This document shows, piece after piece, positions 31,748 to 41,765 of a stretch of DNA of 64,000 nucleotides. Below the pieces are notes generated by a model, which made no database searches, was not told where the DNA came from, and saw only the letters and a program-made list of their open reading frames with translations. The position numbers and the translations under genes are program-made. Every line of letters begins with the position of its first letter. The first letter of the stretch is position 1. Location of the stretch: positions 186,001 through 250,000 of the forward strand of contig NZ_NGUQ01000015.1 of the NCBI RefSeq assembly GCF_002179965.1. Reading direction: 5' to 3'. This DNA is from Pandoraea sp. PE-S2T-3. GTDB lineage: Bacteria > Pseudomonadota > Gammaproteobacteria > Burkholderiales > Burkholderiaceae.

Positions 31748-32578
31748 TCAGGCGGCGAGTGGCCGGCGATAACCCCCGCGCAGTTCCGCAAGCATGTCGC
31801 GTACAGCGGCGGCCGTCTCGAGCGGGCGCTCCATCGGGAACAGGTGGGTGCCGTGCACGTAACGCAAATGCGTGCCGACGATTTGCCGCGTCGCGCGCAT
31901 GCCGGCCTGACGCAGCTCGCGCGACTCGGTGCCCGCGAGAAAGCCCACCGGCACCGGCACCCCGCGCATCGCCCGCACGGCAAGCAGCGGCGGCAACGTC
32001 AGGTAAATGCGATATTCGATCTCGCGCGCGAACGCCAGCCGCCGGGCTTCGCCCTCGCCGGTCGGCAGGGTACCGCAGTCGATATAGTCGCGCAGCACAT
32101 CCTGATCCCAACTGGCGAACACCGGCTTGCTCGCAAAATGCTGCCAGGCCGACTCCCAGTCCGGCCAGCGATCGCGGCGCTTCTTGGTTACCCCTGCCGG
32201 CGACATCCGTTCGTAGAGACCGGTCAGCATCCCGAGTCGCAGCATCTGCGTGCGCCAGCCCGGCGTGACGATCGGGGAATCGATCATGACGACACCCCGC
32301 ACACACTGCGGCGCCTTGAGCGCCGCCATCAGACTGAGAAATCCGCCGAGGGAATGACCGACGAGCCAGACCGGCTCGCCGTGATATTGGCGCGTGAGGG
32401 TGTCGACGAGCTCGTTGCGCAGATAGCGCCACCCCGGCGTCACCGGGTAGCGCGGATCGTGGCCGATACGATCGATGGCGCGCACGTCGTACTCGTCGGC
32501 CAATGCGCCGAGCATCTTGCGGTACACGCCAGCCGGAAAGCCGTTGCCGTGCGAAAAATGGATGATGTCTCTTGTCAT
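31748..32578 (-). CDS. Alpha/beta hydrolase
   Basis: A 276-residue alpha/beta-hydrolase-fold protein starting MTRDIIHFSHGNGFPAGVY, with the HGNGF oxyanion motif. The nucleophile elbow is GHSLGG (Ser about 74) and the catalytic His is in HGTHLFPMERP near the C-terminus. Translation could in principle begin at an ATG further upstream, because the frame continues through a short repeat that would encode MTSALTSALMSALNN. I consider that less likely. The substrate is unknown. Confidence 0.85.
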   Translation of the reverse strand: MTRDIIHFSHGNGFPAGVYRKMLGALADEYDVRAIDRIGHDPRYPVTPGWRYLRNELVDTLTRQYHGEPVWLVGHSLGGFLSLMAALKAPQCVRGVVMIDSPIVTPGWRTQMLRLGMLTGLYERMSPAGVTKKRRDRWPDWESAWQHFASKPVFASWDQDVLRDYIDCGTLPTGEGEARRLAFAREIEYRIYLTLPPLLAVRAMRGVPVPVGFLAGTESRELRQAGMRATRQIVGTHLRYVHGTHLFPMERPLETAAAVRDMLAELRGGYRRPLAA

Positions 32579-32616
32579 GGAATCTTTTTGGTCTTGGCGC
32601 GCACCCGCGTTATTCA

Positions 32617-32652
32617 GTGCACTCATCAGTGCACTCGTCAATGCGCTCGTCA
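32617..32652 (+). repeat. 12-bp tandem repeat upstream of the hydrolase gene
   Basis: Three 12-base units, GTGCACTCATCA, GTGCACTCGTCA and ATGCGCTCGTCA, follow each other and then decay through two more copies up to about 32676. They lie between comEC and the hydrolase gene. In the hydrolase frame they would encode an (L/M)(T/S)SA repeat ahead of the preferred start. Confidence 0.8.
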
Positions 32653-32714
32653 ACCCACTTGGTCAACGCACTTCAGCACATTCAGCACCGATTGGCCGCG
32701 CTCGCCGGACCATT

Positions 32715-35546
32715 CTAGCGAACCGTCTGCCCGCGACCGGTAGAGGTTTCCGTCGAATCGGGCGGGCCTGCGGCCGGGGAAACACCCGAATCGTCCGCCG
32801 ACCACGCTGACCAATATCGCCGATGGACGTCGCGGTAGGCCAAAGCGTCGATCCCCCGCCGCGAAAAGGAGAACCGCACCGCCCCGTGCCGAACACTGTG
32901 CCAAACGCTAGCTCCCACGACGCGATAGCGCCAGACGACGGCCGGACGCGGGTGTCCGAAGCGGTTGCGGTAGCCCGTTTGAAACACGACATGATGCGGC
33001 GAAACCGCTTTCACGAACGCCGGAGTCGATGACGTCAAGCTGCCATGATGCGGGGCGAGCAACACATCGGCATGCAGCAGACTTCGGCGGAACCGCGTCA
33101 GCAAGCGTTGCTCCTGCGGCGCTTCGGCGTCGGCGGCGAGCAACGCGCTGTGACGGCCATTGGCGATGTGGAGGACGCAACTGAGACCGTTCGGGCCAAT
33201 TCGCCCTGCCCACCCGGCGCGCAGGGTCGGTGTATCGGGATGCAGGAATCGGAACGTCACACCGTCCCATGTCCATTGCTGCCCCGACCGGCACGTACGA
33301 TGCGACTGCGCCGCGCGCCGGACAGGATGCGAGCCCGGCAACGACGAGATCATCGGGGTCGACGGATACGCTTTGAGCACGCTGATTGCCCCGCCGTAGT
33401 GGTCGTCGTGGGCATGGCTCACGATGAGCCCGTCGAGTCGCGCCGCGCCTTGCGCACGCAGATACGGCACGATGACGTACTGCCCGGCATCCGCGCGCGA
33501 GCCCAGCGGCGGCCCTGTATCGAACAGCAGCGTGCGCGTCGCTGTCTCGACGAGGACGGCGTTGCCCTGTCCGATATCCAGCATCGTCACGCGAAAATCG
33601 CCTGCGGCGGGCCGCTGTGGTGACGAAAGCAGCGCGGGCCATAGCAACGCGAAACCGGTAAGCCGCAGCGTCACCCAGCGTGCCCCCGTGCGTTGCACCC
33701 AACCCGACGCGGGCCAGAGACACGCCGCCACGCCGACGGATGCCAGCGCAATCGTCCAGACCGGGGCGATGCCGGGACGCCAGACCGCCCACGGCCATTG
33801 GGACAACATCCGCAGCCCTTCCGCCAGCCAGACGACAGTTTCGTGGGCGATGGCAAGCGCGACCTGCGCCGCCGCTGCGGGCAACAGCAAACTCAGCAAC
33901 GCCAACGGCGTGACGATCAGCGTCATGACCGGGATGGCGACCGCATTGGCAAGCGGCCCAAGCAACGGCACCGTTCCGAACCAAGCCAGTGTTAACGGCA
34001 CCATCCCCAGTGTGATCGCGAGTTGTGCGCGGACCGCCTGCCCGAATCGCATCCGAAACCCTTGTCGCCACCGCGCGAGCGCACTCTGCTCGATCCGGTC
34101 GACGATCGGATCAACCGCAGATGGTGGTTGCGGTTGCGGTTGCGGTTGCGCTCGCCCGCCCCCGTTCGCGCGACGACGTTCGGTTTCGTTTCTGCGGCGT
34201 CCCGCAAGCACCAGCACCGAGACAGCGCCGAACGACAACCACAAGCCGGGGCTGACGACCGACCACGGGTCCAACGCGACAATGACAGCGAGCGCCCACG
34301 CCAGCACATACGAGGGCGCGGCCATGCGCCCGGTCAGCAGCGCGAGGACCAGAATCGCCACCATGCCGACGGCCCGTCGCGCCGGCACGCCCCACCCGGC
34401 AATCGCGCCGTAGGTCACTGCCGCCACCAACCCTGCCACCGCTGCCGCCTTGGGTGCGGGCCACCATAGTGGCAAACCGAAGCGCAGACCGACATGCAGG
34501 CCGAACGAGCGCCGCCACAAATACCCCGCGAGCGATGCCAACGCCCCGGCCACCAGCGACACGTGCAGTCCGGAAATCGCCAGCAAATGGCTCACGCCCG
34601 TATCGGCGAAGATCTGCCAATCGTCCGGCGCGATATCGCCACGCTCGCCCAGCGCCAACGCCATTAGCACTCCGCCGTAGCGAGCGTCAGGCGCCAACGC
34701 GGCACGAAAGTCGTCGCGCAACCGCTCACGCCACGCGGCCAGCCGGTAACCGGGCACGGGACCGGCATCGAGGCGGCGCGCGGCGGGCGCGCCGCGTTGC
34801 GCCGACCGCCCTAATGCATCTTGTGTTCCGCCGGGATCGCGTCTTCCGTCGGGGCGGCGACTTGCGCGACTGCCGTTCGCCCGGACATAGCCGGTTGCAC
34901 GAATCCCTTGCGAAAACGCGGCGAATTCTGCATCGAAACCATGCCAGTTGGCAAAGCCGCGAGGCACACTCAGCCGCACCGGCAATCGCCATCGCTCGCC
35001 TGCCCTCGGAACAAGGCGCTGGTTTCTGCCCGTTTGCCCCGGCCAGACAAGCTGAATACGGTGCGGCACAGCCACCACGGGTCGCGTCGGCTCGGCATCA
35101 GGCGAGTCAACAGTCCCCGCGCGCTCCCGCAGTTCGCCCTTGCGTTCGCGCCGGCTTTTTTCAAGAAACGCCGCGTCCACATCGAAGACAAAGCGCAGTC
35201 CGCCACCGGTACCGACCGGCAGCGAGGCGACAACGCCTGTCACGATAATGTCCCGGCCTTCCATCGCCACCGGCAAGGCGTCGGCCAATCGTTGACCAGC
35301 ACGATGCCCGGCCCACGTGAAGCCCAGCACGGCAGCAGATGAGGCCAGAACCATCAGGAGGCACGCGCGCCGGAGAGCATCGAGTTCATTCAGCCCCCGC
35401 GAACGCAACCAAAACCAGCCCCCAACCGCCATCAGCCCACCACCCGCAACGAGGCTGACCACGGCAATCCATCGCGTAGAGGGAAGCACCGCCGACTGTT
35501 GCAGCCACCAGATACCGGCGACCCACGCGAGCAGCACGGTTCTCAT
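32715..35546 (-). CDS. comEC: ComEC/Rec2 DNA internalisation channel
   Basis: ComEC is the inner-membrane channel for single-stranded DNA in natural transformation. The product has 943 residues: an N-terminal membrane region with a DUF4131-like part (about 1-220), the ComEC/Rec2 competence core with many helices (about 290-640), and a C-terminal MBL-fold domain (about 690-930). In the MBL domain the motif SHAHDDHYGG is intact. A Gln-Pro run near the middle comes from a GGTTGC hexanucleotide repeated four times (34126-34149). Whether the organism is competent cannot be told from this gene alone. Confidence 0.93.
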   Translation of the reverse strand: MRTVLLAWVAGIWWLQQSAVLPSTRWIAVVSLVAGGGLMAVGGWFWLRSRGLNELDALRRACLLMVLASSAAVLGFTWAGHRAGQRLADALPVAMEGRDIIVTGVVASLPVGTGGGLRFVFDVDAAFLEKSRRERKGELRERAGTVDSPDAEPTRPVVAVPHRIQLVWPGQTGRNQRLVPRAGERWRLPVRLSVPRGFANWHGFDAEFAAFSQGIRATGYVRANGSRASRRPDGRRDPGGTQDALGRSAQRGAPAARRLDAGPVPGYRLAAWRERLRDDFRAALAPDARYGGVLMALALGERGDIAPDDWQIFADTGVSHLLAISGLHVSLVAGALASLAGYLWRRSFGLHVGLRFGLPLWWPAPKAAAVAGLVAAVTYGAIAGWGVPARRAVGMVAILVLALLTGRMAAPSYVLAWALAVIVALDPWSVVSPGLWLSFGAVSVLVLAGRRRNETERRRANGGGRAQPQPQPQPPSAVDPIVDRIEQSALARWRQGFRMRFGQAVRAQLAITLGMVPLTLAWFGTVPLLGPLANAVAIPVMTLIVTPLALLSLLLPAAAAQVALAIAHETVVWLAEGLRMLSQWPWAVWRPGIAPVWTIALASVGVAACLWPASGWVQRTGARWVTLRLTGFALLWPALLSSPQRPAAGDFRVTMLDIGQGNAVLVETATRTLLFDTGPPLGSRADAGQYVIVPYLRAQGAARLDGLIVSHAHDDHYGGAISVLKAYPSTPMISSLPGSHPVRRAAQSHRTCRSGQQWTWDGVTFRFLHPDTPTLRAGWAGRIGPNGLSCVLHIANGRHSALLAADAEAPQEQRLLTRFRRSLLHADVLLAPHHGSLTSSTPAFVKAVSPHHVVFQTGYRNRFGHPRPAVVWRYRVVGASVWHSVRHGAVRFSFSRRGIDALAYRDVHRRYWSAWSADDSGVSPAAGPPDSTETSTGRGQTVR
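34126..34149 (+). repeat. Hexanucleotide repeat inside comEC
   Basis: GGTTGC occurs four times in a row, read on the minus strand as an in-frame Gln-Pro run in a loop of ComEC. Being six bases, gain or loss of units keeps the frame, so it can change length but not switch the gene off. Confidence 0.85.
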
Positions 35547-35590
35547 GACGTCACCGCGTCATGGCAAAAGGTCCTCACGACGACGACGCG

Positions 35591-36457
35591 TCAGTGCGAT
35601 CCGGACTCGCTGGAAGGGAAACGGGAAGAAAGGAAAGCAGTCTCAGCGCCACCCGCCTCGCCGGGCGCCATCGCCATGGCACCGGGCAAGCGCGGCAGCA
35701 CACGCCACGCATTGGCACAGGTGGCCCCCGACAGCATCTCAGGCGTCACGCCGCGCAACGCGGCAAGTACACTCGCGATGCGCGGCAGTTCGACCGGGCT
35801 GTTGCGCTGCTTGTAGCGCCATTCAGGAGCGATATCGGGCGCATCGGTCTCAAGCACTAGCGCATCGAGCGACAGGTCGACCGCCAGCCGCCGGATTTGC
35901 AACGCGCGATCGAACGTCATCTGCCCGCCAAATCCCAGACAGAAGCCGCGCTCGATGAACATATCCGCCTGCTGACGGCTGCCGTTGAACGCATGCGCGA
36001 TCCCGCCACGGGGCGTGTAAATGCGCAACTGCTTGAGCAGCGCGTCTTGCGAGCGCCGTACATGCAAGATCACCGGCAAATCGAAATCGCGGGCGATCTT
36101 CAGTTGTTCGACGTAGAAGAATTGCTGCCGCGCCGGATCGAGCGTCTTGACGAAGAAATCGAGGCCGATCTCGCCGATGCCGACGAAGCGCGGGTCGCCC
36201 ATCGCCTGTTCGACTGCGCGACGTAACGTCCCAATATCCTCATCCTTCGCGCGTGGCGTGTAGAGCGGATGGATGCCGAGCGCGTAAGCGCCGCCCGGCA
36301 TTGCACGCGCGGCGGCGCGCGCGGCGTCGAACGTCGCACATTCGACAGCGGGCACGACAAGCCCGTGCACGCCGGCGGCTCGCGCGTCGGCAATGACGGT
36401 GTCGCGGTCGGCGTCGAACTCACCGGCGTCGAGATGGCAATGGGTATCGATCCACAT
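35591..36457 (-). CDS. TatD-family metal-dependent hydrolase (deoxyribonuclease)
   Basis: A 288-residue TIM-barrel hydrolase of the TatD/YcfH/YjjV group. Metal-binding motifs are visible: DTHCHLD at residues 4-10, GEIGLDF, HVRRSQDALL, HAFNGS and LETDAPDIAP. The C-terminal ~25 residues, rich in Gly/Ser/Ala, extend past the usual end of the fold. The ATG at 36457 (MWIDTHCHLD) places the first metal motif at the N-terminus as in the family. It lies between lolD and comEC. The exact nuclease substrate is not determinable. Confidence 0.93.
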   Translation of the reverse strand: MWIDTHCHLDAGEFDADRDTVIADARAAGVHGLVVPAVECATFDAARAAARAMPGGAYALGIHPLYTPRAKDEDIGTLRRAVEQAMGDPRFVGIGEIGLDFFVKTLDPARQQFFYVEQLKIARDFDLPVILHVRRSQDALLKQLRIYTPRGGIAHAFNGSRQQADMFIERGFCLGFGGQMTFDRALQIRRLAVDLSLDALVLETDAPDIAPEWRYKQRNSPVELPRIASVLAALRGVTPEMLSGATCANAWRVLPRLPGAMAMAPGEAGGAETAFLSSRFPSSESGSH

Positions 36458-36639
36458 GGTCAGGTGTCCTTGAGCGCTAATTCTACGGGGCGATGACAAG
36501 GCTCGCACGCTCTCCCTTCGGTGACCATCGGACAACGCCGCGTCTACCCCTCGGAATCTGCTGAAACAAGCGGCATGGCACCTTCCCGCTCGCCCCCTCA
36601 TTTCGCCGGTTGGGACCGAAACATCACCTTCTCAGAAAG

Positions 36640-36664
36640 CAAAACGCCGGGATCATCCCGGCGT
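36640..36664 (-). terminator. Intrinsic terminator for lolC-lolD
   Basis: ACGCCGGGA pairs with TCCCGGCGT around a three-base loop. Read on the minus strand it is followed by TTTTGCTTT. It lies 69 bases after the lolD stop, so it ends the lolC - lolD transcript. Confidence 0.85.
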
Positions 36665-36732
36665 CCTGTGTCTCACTTTGGCATTCACGGCGACTGACTA
36701 ATGCCCGATGCCGGATGGCACCCCGCCCCCAC

Positions 36733-37464
36733 TCAAGCCGCTTCCAGCACCCCGTCGCGAAGCCGCAGTGCGCGGTCGCAGCGCCGGGCCAGATCGATAT
36801 CGTGCGTCACGATCACGAAGCTGGTCTTGAGGGTTTCCGACAACTCCAGCATCAGTGAAAACACGCTCTCGGCGGTATGTCCGTCGAGATTACCGGTCGG
36901 CTCGTCGGCAAGCACGCACGCCGGCTGCGTCACCAGCGCACGCGCCATGGCCACGCGCTGACGCTCGCCACCCGAGAGTTCGCCCGGACGGTGCTTCACC
37001 CGCGAGCCCAGCCCCACGCGCTCCAGAATTGCCATGGCGACTTCGCGCGCCTGTTCGGTCGGCATCCGGCGAATACGCAGCGGCATCGCCACGTTATCGA
37101 GCGCCGTGAACTCGGCCAGCAGATGGTGGAACTGATACACGAACCCGAGCGACTGATTGCGCTGGTTGGTCTTCTCGCGCTCGCCGAGCGTCGAAAACGG
37201 CTTGCCGAGCAACGAGACTTCGCCGCGCGACGGGTCGTCCAGACCGCCAAGCACATGCAGCAACGTGCTCTTTCCCGAGCCCGACGCCCCGACGATCGCC
37301 ACCTTCTCACCGGCAGCCACATCGAGGCTGGCCCCGGCCAGCACGGTCACGTTGAGTTCGCCCTGACGGAACGTCTTGTGCAGATCGCGGGCGCGCAGCA
37401 CCGGGCCGTCATAGGCGAAACCCGGGGCGATGTTCGGCGTGCTCGCCATGTTAGCTTTACTCAT
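36733..37464 (-). CDS. lolD: Lipoprotein-releasing system ATPase LolD
   Basis: The ABC ATPase of LolCDE, which detaches outer-membrane lipoproteins from the inner membrane for hand-over to LolA. The product has 243 residues. Walker A is [12 protein letters not shown], the signature is [15 protein letters not shown], and Walker B is [11 protein letters not shown]. The chosen ATG (37464) overlaps the lolC stop (ATGAGTAA) and has GGAGG nine bases upstream. A second ATG at 37449 is possible. Overlap with lolC indicates translational coupling. Confidence 0.95.
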   Translation of the reverse strand: MSKANMASTPNIAPGFAYDGPVLRARDLHKTFRQGELNVTVLAGASLDVAAGEKVAIVGASGSGKSTLLHVLGGLDDPSRGEVSLLGKPFSTLGEREKTNQRNQSLGFVYQFHHLLAEFTALDNVAMPLRIRRMPTEQAREVAMAILERVGLGSRVKHRPGELSGGERQRVAMARALVTQPACVLADEPTGNLDGHTAESVFSLMLELSETLKTSFVIVTHDIDLARRCDRALRLRDGVLEAA

Positions 37465-38710
37465 AGCGCAGGGCCTCCGCCGGTTTGACGCGCGAAGCAC
37501 GCCAGCTCGGATAGATCGTCGCCAGTGCCGAGAGAATGAAGGAAATCACGCCGATACGAATCACGTCAGACGATTGCAGATCCGAAGGCAGTTCATTGAT
37601 GAAGTAAATCGATTGCGGCAGGAAGTGAATCCCCAGCATGCGCTCGATGAACGGCACGATGACACCGATGTTCACCGAGATGAAGCAGCCCAGCGCAATG
37701 CCGAGCAGCGCCCCGATAAAGCCGATGGTCACGCCCTGCACGATGAAGATCTTCATGATCGAGCGAGGCTGCGCCCCCAGCGTGCGCAGGATCGCGATGT
37801 CCGCATACTTGTCGGTCACCGTCATCACCAGCGACGACACCAGATTGAACGCCGCCACCGCAATGATCAGCGTCAGAATGATGAACATCATCCGCTTCTC
37901 GGTCTGCACGGCGATAAACCAGTTCTTGTTCTGCTGTGTCCAGTCGCGCACCCACATGTTGCCGGTCAGCGACTTGGCCAGTTCGCGCGCCACGATCGGC
38001 GCCTGCTCCATGTCCTGAATCTTCAGCCGCACGCCGGTGGGCCCGTCGAGCCGGAAGAGCGTTTCGGCGTCATGCAGGTCGATCAGCGCCAGCGAACTGT
38101 CGTATTCGTAGTGCCCGGCCGTGAAGATCGCCACCACGGTGAACTGCTTCACGCGTGGCAGCACCCCCGCCGGGGTAATCGTGCCCTGCGGGGCGACGAG
38201 CGTTATCTTGTCACCGACGATCACCCCCAGGCCGCGCGCCAGCTCACTGCCGAGCACGATGCCGAAGCTGCCCGGCGTCAGGTTCGCGAGCGTGCCGCCC
38301 GTAATCTGCTTGCCGAGATCGGAAACCTTGGCCTCTTCGCTCGGCACGATGCCGCGCAGCACCACGCCGCGCACGTTGTCATCGCGCGTGAGCATGGCCT
38401 GCTCGCCAACGTACGGGGCGGCGGCTATCACGTTCTTGTTCTGCAACGCTTCGGTGGCCGTGCGCTGCCAGTCGGGCAGGTTGCCGTCGACCGCAAACAC
38501 TTCGATGTGCGCCAGCACGGAGAGCATGCGGTCGCGCACTTCCTTCTGGAAGCCGTTCATCACGGAAAGCACCACAATGAGTGCCGCCACGCCCAGCGCA
38601 ATGCCGGCCATGGAAATGAACGAAATAAAGGAGATGAAACCGTTGCCTGAGGATCGCTTGCCGGTGCGCGTGTAGCGCCAGCCGATCTGCCATTCGTATG
38701 GGAATTTCAA
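37457..38710 (-). CDS. lolC: Lipoprotein-releasing system permease LolC/LolE
   Basis: Inner-membrane permease of the LolCDE transporter, 417 residues. One N-terminal transmembrane helix (about 28-50) is followed by a large periplasmic domain (about 51-265) and three C-terminal helices (about 270-300, 320-350, 380-400). The MacB-like FtsX core is recognisable, including the C-terminal [18 protein letters not shown]. Only one permease gene accompanies lolD here, as in many non-enterobacteria, where a single LolF-type protein may replace LolC and LolE. The symbol is therefore approximate. Confidence 0.92.
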   Translation of the reverse strand: MKFPYEWQIGWRYTRTGKRSSGNGFISFISFISMAGIALGVAALIVVLSVMNGFQKEVRDRMLSVLAHIEVFAVDGNLPDWQRTATEALQNKNVIAAAPYVGEQAMLTRDDNVRGVVLRGIVPSEEAKVSDLGKQITGGTLANLTPGSFGIVLGSELARGLGVIVGDKITLVAPQGTITPAGVLPRVKQFTVVAIFTAGHYEYDSSLALIDLHDAETLFRLDGPTGVRLKIQDMEQAPIVARELAKSLTGNMWVRDWTQQNKNWFIAVQTEKRMMFIILTLIIAVAAFNLVSSLVMTVTDKYADIAILRTLGAQPRSIMKIFIVQGVTIGFIGALLGIALGCFISVNIGVIVPFIERMLGIHFLPQSIYFINELPSDLQSSDVIRIGVISFILSALATIYPSWRASRVKPAEALRYE

Positions 38711-38938
38711 ACGGATTCCTGATTCTTAATAAGGATCGATCGGAACATGCTGTGCCGCGCGGCGACGGCTTGTTGCGACGGCTTGCGGCGCCACTTCGCG
38801 CAACTGCCACCCGAGCCGTAACCGGCGCCGGGAGGGTGTTACAGGTGTTGCGGGCGTCGCAGCAGGCGGCACGTTCCGTACCTGACGTCAGGGTCACCCA
38901 ACTGCCAGCGCGAAGTTTGCCATACAATTCGCCTCGAC

Positions 38939-40018
38939 ATGGATACACCTGCCCTGCACTTTCTTCTGCCGTTCGCGCTGCCCGCGTCGGCCCACTTGCC
39001 TGCATTGCTGGCTGGATTGGAGTTGCCTGCGCTCGAAAAGTTGCTCGCGCGCGGTGTCCAGTCGGCGCAGGACATCCCCGAAGACCCGTTTGTCCCCACG
39101 CTCCCGCACGAGCGCTGGCTGGCCGACGCCTTTGGCCTGCCCGGCGGTCCCGCCCGGGCGCCGCTCGCGCCGTTCATGCTGTTTGAAGACAGCGGCTCGC
39201 TCGACACGCGCTTCTGGTACTGCGCCCAACCCGCGCACATCCACATCGCCACCGATCATCTGGTGCTGACCGACCCCGCCGAGCTCGAATTGAGCAAGGA
39301 AGACTCGGCCGCGCTTTTCGCCACCGCCCACGCGCTGCTGGCGGAAGAAGGCGGTGAGCTGATCGCCCCGCGCCCCGACCGCTGGTATCTGAGCGCACCG
39401 GTGCTGGGCGACCTGCTCACGGCCTCGCCCGCGCGCGCCGCCGGTCGCAACGTCGACATCTGGCTGCCGCAAGGCAAGGCGGAACTGACGTGGCGCAAGT
39501 GGCAGAACGAGGTACAGATGGCGTGGTACGACCACCCGGCCAATCAGGCCCGCGAGGCTCGCGGTCTGCCGCCGGTCAACGCCATCTGGCTGTACGCCGG
39601 TGGCCAGCGCATCGCCGCCCCGCGCCTGAACCGGCCGTGCGTCACGGTGCTGGCCGACGCCCCCGCCACGCGCGGTCTCGCCCGTCATCTGCAAATTTCC
39701 CTGCACGACACCGCCGCCGGCATTGACGCCGCCAACGGCCGCACGCTCGTCCAGATCGATACCCTGACGTCCCATTTTCTGATGGAAGACTGGGCGCGCT
39801 GGCGCGACGCGCTCGTCGAAATCGACCGCCTCTGGCTCGCACCTGCCCTTGAACGGCTCGCCAAAGGCAATGCCCGCGAAGTGAGCCTCACACTCTGCGG
39901 CGACAGCCACAGCGTGACGATCCTGTCGCGCAGCGGCGACCTGCGCAAGTTCTGGCGCCGCCAGCCGCTCGCAGCACGTCTGCTGCCGCTCGCCCGCGTT
40001 GGCGAGGAGGTGGCATGA
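38939..40018 (+). CDS. RpfE-like / cofactor-independent phosphoglycerate mutase-like protein
   Basis: A 359-residue cytoplasmic protein. From memory it resembles proteins annotated as regulatory protein RpfE or as phosphoglycerate mutase-like in Xanthomonas and Burkholderiales; I cannot confirm this by search. Repeated Trp-rich segments are visible (RWLADAFGLPGG, WLPQGKAELTWRKWQNEVQMAWYDHPAN). The ending includes an L-rich region and RKFWRRQP. The catalytic Ser/Asp/His metal motifs of real cofactor-independent mutases are not apparent. Its last codons overlap the recJ start (ATGA), so the two are coupled. Confidence 0.7.
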   Translation: MDTPALHFLLPFALPASAHLPALLAGLELPALEKLLARGVQSAQDIPEDPFVPTLPHERWLADAFGLPGGPARAPLAPFMLFEDSGSLDTRFWYCAQPAHIHIATDHLVLTDPAELELSKEDSAALFATAHALLAEEGGELIAPRPDRWYLSAPVLGDLLTASPARAAGRNVDIWLPQGKAELTWRKWQNEVQMAWYDHPANQAREARGLPPVNAIWLYAGGQRIAAPRLNRPCVTVLADAPATRGLARHLQISLHDTAAGIDAANGRTLVQIDTLTSHFLMEDWARWRDALVEIDRLWLAPALERLAKGNAREVSLTLCGDSHSVTILSRSGDLRKFWRRQPLAARLLPLARVGEEVA

Positions 40019-41712
40019 CCGACATCGTCACCCGCACCGTCGACGACGGCATTGCCGACACACTTGCCCGCGACGGCGTGCACCCCGTGCTGGCCCGCCT
40101 GTTTGCCTCGCGCGGCGTTGCCGCCAGCGAGGAAACGGAAACCGCACTGACACGGCTCGTCCCGCCCACACAACTCAAGGGCGCACAGGAAGCGGCCGTG
40201 TTTCTGGCCGACGCCATCGCGGCGGGCAAACAGATGCTCGTCGTGGCCGACTACGACTGTGACGGCGCCACCGCTTGCGCCGTGGCCGTACGTGGCCTGC
40301 GCATGTTCGGTGCGAAAGTCGACTACCTCGTGCCGAACCGTTTCGAGTACGGCTATGGTCTGACGCCCGAAATCGTCGCACTTGCCGCACGCGGCAAGCT
40401 CGGCCCGCCGGATGTGCTGATCACCGTCGATAACGGTATCGCCAGCCTCGACGGCGTGGCGGCGGCGCAGGCGCTCGGCATCGAAGTCGTCGTTACCGAT
40501 CACCACTTGCCCGGCAGCGAACTGCCGAACGCGCGCTGCATCGTCAATCCGAACCAGCCGGGTTGTGAATTCCCCAGCAAGAATCTGGCCGGTGTGGGGG
40601 TGATGTTCTACGTGCTGCTCGCCCTGCGGGCCGAGTTGCGCCAGCGCGGGGCGTTCGACGCCCGCGAGCAACCGCGTCTCGACACCCTGCTCGATCTGGT
40701 GGCACTAGGCACCGTCGCCGACGTGGTCAAGCTCGACACCAACAACCGGATTCTGGTCGCGCAAGGTCTCTCGCGCATGCGCGCCGGGCGTATGCATCCC
40801 GGCATCAATGCGCTGTTCCGCGCGGCGGCTCGCAATGCCCGGCAGGCTGGCAGCTTCGATCTGGGCTTTGGTCTCGGCCCGCGTCTGAACGCCGCCGGCC
40901 GTCTGGCCGATATGTCGCTCGGTATCGAGTGTCTGCTGACCGACGACGACGCCCGCGCGTGGACCCTCGCGCAAGAACTCGACGCGATGAATCGCGAGCG
41001 GCGCGAGATTGAAGCCGGCATGCAGCAGGAAGCGCTGGCCGACCTTGCCCGCTTCGACCCGCGCGCGGCCACCACGTTGTGTGCTTTCAACGAGACGTGG
41101 CATCAGGGCGTGATCGGCATTGTTGCTGCACGCCTGAAAGAGAAGTTTTACCGCCCGACGATTGTGTTCGCCCCGGGCGACGATGGTCAGATCAAGGGCT
41201 CGGGCCGCTCGATTCCGGGCTTTCATCTGCGTGATGCGCTCGATCTCGTGACCAAGCGTGAACCGGGTCTGATCGGCAAGTTCGGCGGCCACGCCATGGC
41301 GGCGGGCCTGACGATTGCTGCGGATGATCTGGCGCGCTTTCAGGCGGCGTTCGAAGCCGTCGGGCAGGAATGGCTCGATGAGAAGACGCTTTCTCGCGTG
41401 ATCGAGACCGACGGCGACATCGGCGACGAGTGCTTCGTGCCGCCGTTCGTGGCGCTGCTCGATGCGCAAGTGTGGGGGCAAGGTTTTCCGCCGCCGGTGT
41501 TCTCGGGCGAATTCGAAGTGCTCTCGCAGGCCATCCTCAAGGACAAGCATCTGAAACTGCAACTCGGTCGCGGCCGCATGCGCTTCAATGCGATCTGGTT
41601 CAATCATGCCGACACGCTGCCGAGCCGCGCACGATTTGCCTACCGGCTGGCCGCCGACACGTTCAACGGCGTCTCGCGCGTGCAGATGATCGTCGAACAC
41701 GCACAGGCGTAA
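40015..41712 (+). CDS. recJ: Single-stranded-DNA-specific exonuclease RecJ
   Basis: RecJ degrades single-stranded DNA 5' to 3' in recombination and mismatch repair. The product has 565 residues. DHH-family motifs are visible: VVADYDCDGATA, ITVDNGIAS, VTDHHLPG, and the DHHA1-type GKFGGHAMAAGLTI. The C-terminal OB-like domain follows. It overlaps the upstream RpfE-like gene by 4 bases. A 14-bp inverted repeat after its stop may act as terminator. Confidence 0.97.
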   Translation: MTDIVTRTVDDGIADTLARDGVHPVLARLFASRGVAASEETETALTRLVPPTQLKGAQEAAVFLADAIAAGKQMLVVADYDCDGATACAVAVRGLRMFGAKVDYLVPNRFEYGYGLTPEIVALAARGKLGPPDVLITVDNGIASLDGVAAAQALGIEVVVTDHHLPGSELPNARCIVNPNQPGCEFPSKNLAGVGVMFYVLLALRAELRQRGAFDAREQPRLDTLLDLVALGTVADVVKLDTNNRILVAQGLSRMRAGRMHPGINALFRAAARNARQAGSFDLGFGLGPRLNAAGRLADMSLGIECLLTDDDARAWTLAQELDAMNRERREIEAGMQQEALADLARFDPRAATTLCAFNETWHQGVIGIVAARLKEKFYRPTIVFAPGDDGQIKGSGRSIPGFHLRDALDLVTKREPGLIGKFGGHAMAAGLTIAADDLARFQAAFEAVGQEWLDEKTLSRVIETDGDIGDECFVPPFVALLDAQVWGQGFPPPVFSGEFEVLSQAILKDKHLKLQLGRGRMRFNAIWFNHADTLPSRARFAYRLAADTFNGVSRVQMIVEHAQA

Positions 41713-41726
41713 AGCCGAGAGTCGCA

Positions 41727-41765
41727 GAGGAACGTGTCCGTGCAACGTTCGCGGACACGTTCCTC
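41727..41765. repeat. Perfect 14-bp inverted repeat between convergent genes
   Basis: GAGGAACGTGTCCG (41727-41740) pairs exactly with CGGACACGTTCCTC (41752-41765) around an 11-base loop. It lies between the convergent recJ and cupin genes, reaching the cupin stop codon. It lacks a T-run on either strand, so it may be a Rho-independent-like block, an RNA-stabilising hairpin or a shared end structure. Confidence 0.8.

Noticed and set aside
34126-34149. Phase-variable switch of comEC
   Set aside because: The repeat unit is six bases, so copy-number changes keep the reading frame.
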